The position numbers and the translations under genes were made by a program. From assembly GCA_007922225.1 (NCBI GenBank), contig ML679969.1, positions 16,613,999 through 16,677,998 of the forward strand: DNA of 64,000 nt. The letters are read 5' to 3'. The DNA comes from Emydura subglobosa (Eukaryota; Chordata; Testudines; Chelidae). The notes below the pieces were generated by a model that saw only the letters and a list, made by a program, of their open reading frames with translations, was not told the DNA's origin and made no database searches. This document shows positions 22,701 to 34,700 of this stretch, one piece after another. The stretch's first letter is position 1. Each line of letters starts with the position of its first letter.

Positions 22701-22926
22701 GCCCCCAGTGCAGACCTCAGATCACAGCTATGCCGTCAGTGACTGCGCTTCCTTAAAACAAAAACTGTTCCAGGCACTAGAGGAAAATGAAAAACTCCGA
22801 AAACGCCTCAAGGTTAAAAGTGTGGAACTGAGGAGGATGTTTGTGCAGCTCCAGGCCTGCAAAAAGGAGCAGCAAAAACACCAGACCAGACAGCCTCCTG
22901 GGAGAGAGCAGGGATTGACTTTCTGA
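19692..22926 (+). CDS. THAP3: THAP3, THAP domain protein 3, complete
   Basis: THAP3 is a zinc-dependent DNA-binding protein known to recruit HCF-1 and OGT to promoters. Coding exons are 19692-19768, 19940-20132, 21791-21886 and 22651-22926, giving 213 aa (human about 239). Seen: a THAP domain at residues 1-83 with the C2CH ligands C5, C10, C56 and H59, the invariant W38 and the AVPT box (78-81); an HCF-1-binding motif DHSY (146-149); and a C-terminal coiled coil rich in L/E/K/R (about 155-195; LEENEKLRKRLK). The start is MPKSC, shared with the family. The linker between THAP domain and DHSY is shorter than in human and barely conserved. Phases join in frame at every splice. Head-to-tail with PHF13, convergent with DNAJC11. 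Confidence 0.95.
19845..19869. repeat. THAP3: (CCCGG)n run in THAP3 intron 1
   Basis: Five tandem CCCGG units sit within the 171-base, GC-rich first intron. This is a simple repeat likely to vary in length between individuals. Confidence 0.85.
19940..20132 (+). CDS. THAP3: THAP3 coding exon 2
   Basis: Starts GTTCCCGTTCAGC after acceptor CCCCCGCAG, completing the split Arg codon, and ends GGCACT before donor GTGAGC in phase 0. It encodes most of the THAP domain, including W38, C56, H59 and AVPT. Confidence 0.9.
20133..21790 (+). other. THAP3: THAP3 intron 2
   Basis: The first 200 bases are still CpG island. The rest is AT-rich, with no recognisable element or exon. Confidence 0.7.
21791..21886 (+). 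CDS. THAP3: THAP3 coding exon 3 (variable linker)
   Basis: Thirty-two codons lie between acceptor GTCTTTTTAG and donor GTAAGAG, phase 0 at both ends, so the exon can be skipped without shifting the frame. It encodes an acidic, poorly conserved linker. I call it from splice sites and frame continuity rather than family similarity. Confidence 0.8.
22315..22440 (+). mobile_element. MIR-like SINE fragment
   Basis: TAGCTGTGTATTAAGCAAATCAC followed by pyrimidine-rich CTTCCTTTCTCTCTATCTCCC and GTACAAGGGGGAGAAT matches the MIR pattern (TAGCTGTGTGACCTTGG..., then CTGTAAAATGGGG) with many changes. It lies in THAP3 intron 3. Confidence 0.6.
22651..22926 (+). CDS. THAP3: THAP3 coding exon 4 (HCF-1 motif and coiled coil)
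   Basis: Begins ATTAGTACAAC after acceptor TTCTTTTCAG in phase 0 and ends TTTCTGA. It encodes DHSY, the HCF-1-binding tetrapeptide, and the leucine/arginine-rich coiled coil. Confidence 0.95.
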   Translation: MSTTKATEVEGLLLQSRPPVQTSDHSYAVSDCASLKQKLFQALEENEKLRKRLKVKSVELRRMFVQLQACKKEQQKHQTRQPPGREQGLTF

Positions 22927-23195
22927 ACACTCCTCTACCACCAAGAACTGTGGTTCAACAGGCTGCTGACTGGAGTATTTTAATAGAATAAGTAATTACT
23001 CACTACTGTTTCTGATGAGCAGAGTTTTAAATTCACATACTATCATAACTGCCCAGCATGCACATGGTCAAATGAGAACTACTAAAGGAAGCTTGGCTGA
23101 GAAATAGAACGTACCCCTCCCTCCCCCCAAAGTGCATTTCCTGCCTGAGTATCTGTAATCTAAATACCTTTGTAATAAAGTAAGAAGGACAGGTG
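22927..23195 (+). other. THAP3: THAP3 3' UTR (extent inferred)
   Basis: A short 3' UTR runs to the AATAAA hexamer at 23174-23179. The end is inferred. Confidence 0.6.
23174..23179 (+). promoter_or_regulatory. THAP3: THAP3 polyadenylation signal AATAAA
   Basis: A canonical hexamer in TTTGTAATAAAGT, followed by a GT-rich stretch (GGTGTGTATGGGTGTGTG) 17-37 bases downstream, the expected downstream element. Confidence 0.75.
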
Positions 23196-25200
23196 TGTAT
23201 GGGTGTGTGAAAAGAGACTGAGAACTTGTGTGGCAATTATATTTGGTTAAGTTAATGTTTGGTCATGCAGAGATTCTTTTTGAGGTGTGAAGTAATTCCA
23301 AAATGTAGAACTACTGCAAGGATCAGAAACCACTTTTGTAAATCATGTTGCTATCTCTTCTCTCCACATCCCCTTCAGTGTAATTTATAAAGAAAACAGA
23401 TTTTCATGACAGCAAAAACTGTATTATAACTATTTACAGCAAGAAAATGTCAGTGATAGGGTGAATGGTTTTATCATTGTATAAAATTAATTGTTTAATG
23501 TCTCAGGTCTGTTCTGGGGCTAGACTTCATCAGGTCTGTGGGGATTTTTTCCTTATAATTAACAGCACACGTTTTACTGCTATTTTGTACCTACTATTAC
23601 TAGCATCTTAGCCTTCACTCAATTCCCAGACACACTGTTACAATAACCAGAGCACCAGTGTGCTAAGCACCCTACAAACATAGTTGAGAGTTCCTTCCTA
23701 AGAAGAGCTTACATCCGACCTAGACTAAGATACACTAATAAAATAAAAAGCTGGTGGTGGGTGGAAGAGGTGATGCACATTTGAATATTTTATTGTAGCT
23801 GCTGGTATCCCTTAGCAACTTACTGTAAACACCACCATTCATGTTAGGTCTTGAAGGATTTAAAAGAGGCCAGGCTTATATTTATAAAAATATAACTAAC
23901 TCATCACCCAGAGCTTTCAAAGAGGGTTTATTATGACAATACAGTGTTTTCTGTTCCACCAGCTTTAAACAAGATGAAGTAACCAATGTATGGAAGATCC
24001 AGCTGCAGCAAAAGAAATACTAAGCAGTTTTCAACTGAAGAGTGATACAACAAAAAATGTATTACACAATTGACACAGCTTCAGATCAAAAAACACTGTG
24101 AGGGGGGTGAATGAAATACATTCTTATAACAAGTGCTGTTTACCCTTAAAAGGGTGAGATTTTTCTGATAAACTGGCAAGCAGTACTTGATTGTAGGAGC
24201 AAGTAGGGGGAAAGAATTATCAGCTTTTGTGGAATAGCTGTGATAAACCTGTTCTTGGACAAGGACTATGGCAAATGAAATTCCTTGGGATTTCATGCTT
24301 GTGAGAGGAAGGTAGGACTGTAACATAAGTAAACAGAAGAGCAGTTACACTACAGAAACAAGGTGCATGTCAGGATGTTATTTAATCCAGTACTTATCAG
24401 TAACAACAATGCCAATACACACTTCTGCCTAAATCTCTTGCATATAAATGAGGGCCCCCAGAACTGGCCAAGAGTAGAACTACAGTTCAGTGCCTGAGTA
24501 ACAGCCACCTCTCTCCCTTTTATATAAATATCTAAAAGTACCGATGTGCCAGATACTTAATGGTGCCGTTTTCAGCAGCCCTGCTGCTTTCAGCTGTGTG
24601 GGTGGAGCAAGAGCACATCCCTCTGGAGGTAAGGTAAATCAGGCAGGGGTGCATGCTAAGACTATTCTAGAGAATCTACCCACTCTGATTGGTGGCACTC
24701 ACTGTTTCTAAGTTGTCAGTTCCTCATATTTGGCACATCTCTACACTTTGGTCTGGTTTACTTGTATCAACTTCATTTCCCTATTTTCCCAGCTTAAAAT
24801 CAGATGGAAAGAATTGCAGCACCAGAATCAGCTAGGAACACAGAAGTATTGACTTCATCTAATTCACTTTTCCCCAAAAAAGATTTAAAACAACATACAG
24901 TCCTGGGCGAAGGGGAGAAAAATTAATTTGACAAGAATGGACAGTGGTTATAATCTATAATTAGTCTGAAGTAGTAAGAGTGCTTGGAATGACTGTTACT
25001 AGCAGCTGACTGGAAACATGCTGAAAAAAGGTTCCACGTGATTCTGAAAAGTAAAGAACGTCATTCCAAGCATATTCATTGTCCTCAAACAAAAAGTACA
25101 TTTTAAATATAGAAGTGAGATGAACACCACATCCTCTGTCCAGTAACAGGATCGATTGAGAGGATTCAGAGGTGACCACAAACTTCACTTTCCCCTTAGG
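23196..25200. other. THAP3-DNAJC11 tail-to-tail intergenic region
   Basis: No gene is seen. A weak copy of the old repeat also found at 5190 lies near 23640-23760. Minus-strand AATAAA hexamers at 23787-23792 and 23928-23933 could be alternative DNAJC11 ends. Confidence 0.6.
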
Positions 25201-25204
25201 AACA

Positions 25205-25723
25205 GAAAGGGTTAAATTAGCTATTTATTGTTTTCAGTCAAGGAGAACTTAACCCCAACTCTGTAAGCTTGAAGGAAAGTGAGGTCAGAGTCACCTTCCT
25301 CCATTTCCTATGGTGCTGGGTGTGGGAGGGGAGAGGAAAGAATGAGACTGGACACATGAGCTTCAGTTAACTCAGCAGGAAAGACTTGGTCACATGACAG
25401 CTGGGGCTCTGTCCCCTCCCATGGCCCCGGCAGGGTGATGGGCAAACAGAGAGACACTGTTACAGTAACAAGTGCAACATTCTCAGCCATCTCCCCTATT
25501 GGTTACCAAGCCACAGTCCAGGGTACTATTGCCTTGGAGCTACCAGTAAAAGCAGATTTCCTCATGTTATCCCTTAACATAATTGGTATGACACTGCCTT
25601 CTATATGGATCATAAAAATAAAAACATCTCTGTTTCTGTTTCAAACTTGTAGAATCCTGGGGGAAGGTTTTGCAGCTTCTGTTGATTCAGGTACCATACA
25701 TGACACCCTGCTTTCTCACCCGA
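25205..25723 (-). other. DNAJC11: DNAJC11 3' UTR (extent inferred)
   Basis: Sequence between the DNAJC11 stop and the candidate hexamer at 25224 carries no recognisable repeat. The end could also be at more distal hexamers down to about 23.8 kb. Confidence 0.5.
25224..25229 (-). promoter_or_regulatory. DNAJC11: DNAJC11 polyadenylation signal AATAAA (candidate)
   Basis: The first minus-strand AATAAA downstream of the DNAJC11 stop gives a 3' UTR of about 500 bases. A GT-rich stretch (GTTTGTGGT) follows about 40 bases on. Confidence 0.5.
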
Positions 25724-25749
25724 TTAGCCATCCGCATCAATCCTGTGAG
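25724..25749 (-). CDS. DNAJC11: DNAJC11 terminal coding exon 16
   Basis: Only 26 coding bases: CT completes the split Ser codon, then HRIDADG and TAA, matching the family C terminus. The acceptor is GTTCTTAACAG on the minus strand. Confidence 0.9.
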
Positions 25750-28700
25750 CTGTTAAGAACAAATTGACTCAGTTTGTGTTTATTAGTAGAGATGTCATAA
25801 CTCACAGCAACATTTATCATAGTGTCAGTTGAATGTAATTACTAGCAGCAAAGGAAATCACTGCATGCAAGACTCTCACCTACTTACAAAAGTAAGAAAT
25901 TGATCACACAGAAACCAGAATTCTCCACAGGATAGCACACAGTCTGAGGTAGCCTAAGACTAGCTTAGAAAGGACTTGTACTCTTCAGCCAAATCACAGT
26001 GCAGCTATTCATTGGAGGGACATCCAGAACATGTTAACTCCTCAGAGCTAATGGCTCCAGTGTCCCTGGAAGAGCACTCGCACAATTGAAATACCCCAAA
26101 CAGCAATAGCAAGGGACTCACTGATGCCAGACATTGCAGAATGCAGCACAGTGCATTTTATGGGGCCTGAGGAGATCCTTTCCTAGCTGCTGGAATTGGG
26201 GCTTGGTGACTGGAGGAAGGAGAAAGCAATCCTTGCTACTTACATTGCTTTGGTATCCTAAGGGCCTCGTTGTCAGCAGACATCACCTGATGTAGAACTC
26301 CCCGAAACTGATACAGCACTTTCAAACTCTTCTCTTCGCCCACACAAGGGTCATAGAACCCAGGAAGCCCAGCCTTCAACAACAAAAAATAACACACTGA
26401 GCACTCCCAGCTCTTCTACTGGGCCTTTTCGGGTACAATAGAAAGAGGGACTTTTAAAAGGAGTTGAAGCTGGTCTCCTGCACATAGGACAGCATCAACA
26501 CCAACTAATTAATGTAAAATAGTTAAAAGTGCTTTCAATTATACCAGCCCAAAGGCTGGTTTTATAATGACATTTTCTTATTTTATTAAATATTTTTCTC
26601 CCCCTGCAGCTGAGAGACTCACACAAACAAGGGAAACTGACTGTGTAGGGAAATCAGCAGAAGTGACTACAAAGTGCAGCCACGGTAAAGTAAATTCAAT
26701 GTAAATTGAAAAATAATCTCCCTTCTAATCTTTCTGCTAGTGATTTTAAGCATTATTTGTAGCAATAGCAGATAAATAATTTTCAGACATATAATTTTCC
26801 AGATGATAGTGTCCCTTTAACATCCAGCTTTAGCTAAGTGCATCTGATTCTCTATAGTAGTTATTACATATCTGATAATGTACTAACTAGGTGAGGCCTT
26901 CCCAAGCCATGGACATTCAGGAAGAGTCTCAACTCTGTTGGAGTTTAAATAAACAACATGAACGCTATCATGTAAAAGTGCTTTAAAGCAGCTTCTGTGG
27001 ATGCACTTGCTCTGGATTGGAGTTTACTTATGGTTTGTTTGCCTGCACTCTCTCAGGGGAGGATGCTGTGGTGCAGGACTGGAATGTGCAGGGCCTGGAA
27101 AGGTGAATACCAACAAGGCAATTCTGCACATAGGGAATCAGCATCAGTTTGCACAGACCCAGAGGCTGTGAACCTGGGAACAGTCAGGGAACACTGGTTG
27201 CAATTCTTTGCACTCAATGGTGCAGAATCTCAAGTGATTTAATAAACATAACTAAAGTCCAGATTACAACCTGAGCGTGTTTTACATTAACAAAGTAATA
27301 ACTCTGGGCAAAAAAACCCCAAAACTGAAGGCTGATTATTAGCCTCAGCTACAGTTATTTCCAAGTTAACATGAAACAGCAATCAGAATGAAATGTCTCC
27401 TTTGGAAATGAAGGCTTTGTTGTCAGTGAGATGAAATAAGAGGCTGAGGAGCTATGTCAGTGTGGCAAGTGCTGAATGCAGTAGCATAGTGTAGTGCAGG
27501 GAGCTTTCTGCTATCTGGCTCCTGAGAGTCAGTAACAGGCTCCCTGCTTCACATAGACCATTGCAGAGGCATGGAGTCTGAGATGATTGTGTTCTTGGGC
27601 CAGGTGCACTCATGGACTGAAAAGTCTCTAGAGAGTCTTGGCATCTGGTGTAGATTAGGTTTAAATACATTAGAACATCCTTTAGTATGACAGGAAGTAG
27701 TTCAGCTTCGATGGACTCTAATTCATACTCTATAGCCTCTATGTCTGGTCAAAGCCACTGTCTCCCCTCTGGGCACTGGCAGTCATTGCATACCTTGGAG
27801 GCCTCTGTGAGGATAAGCTTAGAGTCCTTCACCAAGCATTGCAGGGGCACGGTCACATCTATGACTTTCACCTTCTCGTTCCTCCTGCTATTGTCATTGA
27901 CAAACTTCCCATACCAGGCATTCACTACAATCAAACCTGTATTCCACACAAGAATAAAGATATGGCTAAAGGCTCCCCCAAGCACCTGTAGAGAAACTGA
28001 TGAAGAGGTTAGCCCATTCCCTTTCCTGGCATTCTTCTCAGACTGTCAGAGGGAACAGTTTTCAAGAAACACACAATGTTGGGAGGGCAAATACAGAGCT
28101 GTTCTCAAAAGATTCCAAAATCGGGCACAATGCTAGGCCAAGCCCAACCTGGGAACGAAAGAGGTATTTCAACTAGGACTTAAGGAAAATTTCTGCAATG
28201 ACCTGACCTCCTATAACACCAAATCAGATAAGTGGTGAGCCTCAGTCTACAAAGCTCTTCCTCTCCCTCTCCCTCCCCCCTCCCAAGGTAGAGCCACATT
28301 GTCACTGTAATAGTCATCATTAGGATCTGAGTTAACACAACATGAACATAAATGGGGCAGGTCCCACTTCTTAGAGAAATTGTTTTGGGCTATCTGCAGA
28401 CACAGGAAGATGTCACTGCATCAATTACACTCAGTTCACGTCTGGAACATTATCTTTATACGTGTAAAGCCTAGGAAATTAACTAAAAAGTTGAAATTCT
28501 AGATCATGGTCTAGCAGCAAATTACATGGTCCTGGAATCACATAATCCTCAGGAGTCTCAGCTCAAGACTATATAATTTACACATACATTTATATATTTA
28601 TACAGTGGCCTCCCAGCTCTTGTGGAGAGGTACACACCTTGGGAATGGAAGTTGTTTGTACCTCTGAAATGTTTGTGACACCGAACAAAACATGATGGTT

Positions 28701-31700
28701 GTTCTTTCAAAAGTTTACAGCTGAACATTGACTTAATACAGCTTTAAAACTATACTATGCAGAAGAAACATGCTGCTTTTAGCCATCTTAATTTAAATGG
28801 AAAAAGCACAGAAAGTTTCCTTACCTTGTCCAATTTTTTTTTAAACTTTCCCTTTATTTTCTTAGTAGCTTATGTTTAACACAGGCCTGTACTGTATTTG
28901 CTTTTTTTTTTTTTTGGTCTCTGCTGCTGCCTGATTGCGTACTTCCGGTTCCAAATGAGGTATTTAGCTGACTTGTCAGTTCATAACTCTGAGGTTCTAC
29001 TGTAAATGGGGAAAGCCACTGGTGTTTGCCCATTATTGTCTGAACCTCCTGGTTTCCGTTTCCTAACCAGGCCATGTCCTATAGCTTGTGTTAATACAAT
29101 ATTCAGTGTCCTCCATTATGCTCAGACACCTGAGATTGTATTGTACTGGAGCTTTTCCATGTCTGTACTGTAGACATCATGCTGAGCTTTAATTAAGTGT
29201 GAAACCACAAAAACTCAGACACCCTTAATAATTACCCTTCCATTTCTCTCCCCAGCCCTCCAACTTCCATAGGGACCCCACTCCCTGAACCCTTTAGAAC
29301 AAGAAAGTCATGCTGCACTCTTTACCCATCCTGGCTTCCTCTGCCTCAATTATCCTCCGGACAGACTCTTGCATTAACCGAACCTGCCACAATACAAAGA
29401 ACAAAACAAAATCCATCACCCAGATTCCATTTAAAAGAGAGATGAGCCCCAAGTGGGAATAGTTTCTTTTAGCTGAGAAGGGTCATGAGGAACAAGTGAA
29501 TTAGGAAGACACCTGCAAACCAGGGTTTGGGCATCATCTCAGAGCTTACCTGAACATAAATATGAAAATGAAGATCAGAATAAAAACACAAGGAAGGGGG
29601 AAATTCCTCAAACTGGCCCGGAGGGTGTGTTGACAGAGCATGGGAATGTTAGGGACACAGGAAGGCTCCAAGTCCTGTCTGGAGTTCATCCAGTTCCGGG
29701 GTAGGGTGTCCCAGGGAAATGAAAGACTGCCAGCAATTGTGGCTTGTGGGAGGCTCTGTGTTCTGTTGCCCTTACAATGACAGCAGTACGCTCAGCCACT
29801 GGGTTGAAGATGAAGACTCAGTCTCACTTCCTGGGCTGTCATTTATTAATTTATTTACTAATTTACAGGCATTTCTCTCCGCATATAAGAGAAGGATGGA
29901 AGGAAAATCTAGCAGTACTGACACCCCAAAGTTAAAAAATTATGAGTCAAACCCTTAATCATGGTTTTTTAAAAAAAGGTGGTATCTTTTTTGGTCTGTC
30001 TTCATTTTTGAACTCCCCTCCCCAGCCTGTGTATGTGTGTGAGGGACAGACACACTGATTCTTGCAATGCAGGTGGTATGAGTTCTGCACATGAAACTGA
30101 GGACACAGTATGGAAGGATGAAACTAACAGACAAGACTGGAGGTGGGGGGAGGGACCACTTACTGCAGCTTCTGCCTCCTGCTTCTTCTGTAGGACGTCA
30201 CTGGCTGTACTTTCCCTTTGCTTGTCCAGCTCTCTGACATGAGGAAGTTGAACACCACATTAGTTATAGGCATTAAATACGATTCAGCCGCAAGGATGCA
30301 CTTCCCTTGCCAGTGCTTTAATCACCCTACAGACCTCATTCAATCAGGCTGGTTTCAAGGCCTTCGCTGGAGATTCTTTACAACAATCATCCTTCAGCTT
30401 CCCCATTTTAACTCCCTATACAGCATTTGTGAAGTACAGCAATAGTGCCTCAGATAGATGCTCTTAAACCTGCCACCCCACTTCAAAAAGCAGTTAAACA
30501 GGGGAACCCTGCTCTGTATTTAGAACACATGACCTCGAACTCACTTCTCCTTTTGTGCCCTGAGGTAGGGTTTGATGATTAGCCTATGCATGGCAAAGTA
30601 GACAACCAGGGGTCCCACGGTGGCATAGAACACAGCACTGGGGAGCAGCTGATCTGTCAGGTGCACAGGAAAGAAGTAGGTCTGGCTGGCCCTGTTCAGC
30701 CTAGAATAAGGAAGAACAAAGCAACTTATCAAAGCAAGCCTGGAGTTCTAAAGCACCCAGCAAAATACATGTAATGCTGGCCAACAGTGTAGGCTCCAAC
30801 TTAGCAGCAGCAACCACTAGAGGCAGTGGATGGTCTGAACTCTGAACCGGCAAAGAGCTCACAGACGCAATCAGAATAGCAGCAATAGAGATTGCTGAAG
30901 CCAGGCAGAGCCCTTACTTTTAAGGAGCAGGTGTCTCCTCTGGAGCTGCAATGATGTTCTGGAGACTATTAAAAAATTTTGAGAAAATCTTTTATGGTCA
31001 CAGGACTTCTTGGGGAAAGACATAAACCAATCGCCTCTTCAAGAGGGAAATCATCAGCAGCTGCTTCCTCTGAAAGACTCCGCTACTGCACTGTTCCCTA
31101 CCATCACTCCCTGGACTCCTACCCAAGAAGGCAAGGACATTACTGGTCCTTGTACACATCATGGGACAACCAATGTTCAGGGTTACACAGTAACAGAGGA
31201 TGCTCTCAAGAGAAGAATCACATTTATGCACATGCCTTGCAGGAAGGAGAATATTAATGTTCATCAGATGCTTATGGTCAAATTTGTTTTAGCAAATTTG
31301 TCATGATCTGAAGTTATCAGGACTGCAATCTGAATGGTTTAGGATAGGTTCTGCAGTGTTGTCATGCCCTCTGCTGGCAAAATCAAAATATACATGGCAG
31401 TTTATCAACACAATAGAAATTCGGTTAGTACCTCTTTGTAAACTGCATCATGTTAACTAGTGAAAACGGATATATTAACTCTAACAATCTGGGTTGGTCT
31501 GAATTTTTGCCTGTGTGTAAAGCTGTGGTAACTGGAATGCAATTAAATATATATATATATTTTTAAACTCAGTATCTATCCATTTATAGCAATATGCCAA
31601 ACTTTATTTTTAAAATGCACACTCAGATTATTTTTAGTTTACTTACACAGTAGTGGCAAATGAAATGCTCAGCCTCCAACAGACTTATGCCAGCAATATG

Positions 31701-34700
31701 CATGTAGGCGTAGAGGGCCACATCCCTATATTAAAATTGAGAGCAACTGCAACCTGTTCCATTTTATGGCATGTCTATGCATCATAGCCTTTGGGCTCCT
31801 GTTGCCAATACGCCTACAATAGCCTAGCTTGGGCACCCCAACTGAATGCATCAGATACAAGAATATATGTTACAGTCATAGTCATCAACATTACAGTTAT
31901 AGTTTTGAACTGACTTGATTTTCAGAGACACTCCCTGGGGAACACCAACGCTGACAGTGGCTCCTAAAATACTGTGTCTGGAAATCTTCCTCTCTGCTCC
32001 ATATTCCATTATGGTCCCAAAGAAACCTGCCCTAGAATGACAAAACCAGAAAAACATAAGACAAGGACTGAGTTTCCAATTTTTCTTTTAATATCCAATT
32101 CTGTTTATTTCAGTTCGCCACGTATCACAAAGCAGAGGTTACCTACCTTATACAGTAACTGAAGTTCTTCAAGATTTGCATCCCTATGGGTGGCACACTT
32201 CAGGATGTGTGTGATCAGAGATTTTGTCTGTGGGTCTGTGCCTGTGCCCTGGAAATCTTCATCCCTCCACTCCAATGCCTTCTCAATCACAGAAATCCAG
32301 CAAGAAGACTCCAAAGCAGATGGGAAAGAGAGAGGGTAGTGGAGTACCCAAAGGGACACATCTCAAGGAACTCCAGTTACCATACCAAGTAAGTGACCTA
32401 CCCTTCTTCTTCGAGTAGTAGTGTCCCTATGGAGTCTCACTTCAGGAAACTCCCAGATGTCGAAGGAGGGTCCCTCAGGAGACTGATTCCATACGGACCA
32501 TAGAACAGTGCAATCCAAAGCCACAACAGCTCTGGAGGCAACCATGAGCACATAGTGCCGGGAGAACTTGCACTGAAGACAAGGTGGCTGCCCTGCAGAT
32601 GTCTGAGATAGGCATGTTTTCCACTTGGAGATTGACCCCTGGTGGAATAAGCAATCACCCGAGGTACTGATGATTTCAACTTGTCTTTAGGTTTCTTGTG
32701 CTTCAAAAGCACTCAATCCAGTGCCAGCACGGGTTCCACTTGAGGTTGTTTACCTGACAGTTTCTCAGTACTCAGTATTATCTTCTTAACCAGTGCCAGG
32801 ATCTTGGTACCAGTAGGGCTGGGAGCCTCTGCGGTACCTGTGTTGAGATCTGAGGTCTTCTAAGGCCTGGACCAAGAGATGACATCTCCCTTTTCTTATC
32901 CCATTCTGGAGAATGGGTTCTCTCCTTTTCTGAGGAAGGGGCCCCAGGGTCTTTGCTTACCGCCACAGCAGTGACAGTGGCCAGGGCACTCTGAGCAACT
33001 GAATCCGATGTACAGGGGCATGACTTGGACCCTGCAGGTCTCAGAGAACACTCCATCAACAGGAGTTTTAGTTTGTTCTCCCTCAGTATTTTAGACTTGC
33101 TTTTAAATCCTGAGTATATCTTACCTTTCGAGAAGATGGGAGTTTCTCCCAGGCAGCAGAAGCAGCTTGAATGTCGCTGCAGGGAAAAGACCTGTGGCAG
33201 GTCAGACAGGGTTTGAAGCCAAAAATCTTTTGGGCATAACTCATTACTTGAGGCCCAAGAGAAAAACAAACACCCAGGCTGGGCAAATGAAACTAAACTG
33301 TGCTAAATAACAGGAAAATACACAAAGAACATCCCTCAGGAGAGAAGAGAATAAAAACAGAGAGAAGCAGCAAGCTGTATGGCTAGCTACAGCAAACACT
33401 GCAACGCTCTGTCTCAAGCTGCGGGTGGTTGAGAAAGAACTGGAGCAGCGGAAGGGCCATACTCCACATTATACCCTCACGCTGCAGCATCAGGATAACT
33501 AGGGCGCAGGCGCAAACCCTGCTGAGGTAAATCTCTCATCAAGAGCACACAGGCTCACGCACATCCTGAAGTGGAATACCCATAGCTACACTAGTCAAAG
33601 AAGTATCAGCAAGATAAAACAGGAAACGGTATGTAACAAGAAGCACATTGTGTATAAGAGATGGTTAGTGAGTGATTCTCTGTGTGAACATAGGACCTAT
33701 AACTGACCTAACAGCAGGTCAGTTAATGCCGTGACAAACTGGCAAGGCTCACAGGCTTTGTCAATGTCCGCAACTGAAGGGGACAAAGACTCATCTAAGC
33801 CCCAAGACTGTGACCCTTCATTCTGCCATGTTAACAGAGAGAATTAAAAATCAAGGAAAGCAGTACTTCTAAGAAGAAAAGCATAGACATCAGGGCACAG
33901 ACTACACAGGCCTCCAGCAGCAGTGACTGGGGTTTCCTTCCCAGATGCTTTGATGCAAGCACAACAGGAGCGTCCCCACTTATACTCACTTGAGAGAGCC
34001 TTTAACTCGTGTTTGATCCTCATCTTGAAACTTATGCTGGTAACTGATCATCATGAAGGAGTGGGGGATTCCAAGCTGAAACACCAGAGAGGCATGAGTT
34101 CATGGAAAAGCTGCATCAGCCACAGCTGAGTACTCCCACTGATTTCCTTTCCAGTCCCTTATGCAGAGTAAACATCAGACCAATGACTGCCACCGGAATG
34201 TTACTACCCTCCCCTATGCTCAGTGTCACTCTCCTTCAAGCTCTGGTTTTCAGACTGTGCTCTGTGAAGCCTTTACTTGAGGCTGAGCATGAAGGGGAGT
34301 GGGACTCTGGAGCAATAGAGGAACCCTCCTACAAAGTGATCTGCAGAATAACAGTTGGAGAAGTGCTGCCTTGAAGGATACAGTCAGCTGGTTTAAGGCT
34401 TCATTTCATTACTGTTCCTGGGGAAAACACATTTCCAGGCACCACTAGTTAGCAAAACTGATAACTGCCTGTATTATCTGAGACAAATGGGACTATTCTG
34501 AAACACCCTGCTTCCCACCCAGCCCCGTAAGTCATTAAATTAGTGTGATCACATCAAAGCAGCAGCTGGAGTTTTCATGCCAACACTCTGGGAAAGCGCA
34601 TGCATGCAGACAGGACGGGTGGATGCACTCATTGCCGTTCACAGAGCACTTAATGGCTACATCCGGGAATGCCAAGTGTCTCCATATGGCAGGAAGATTA

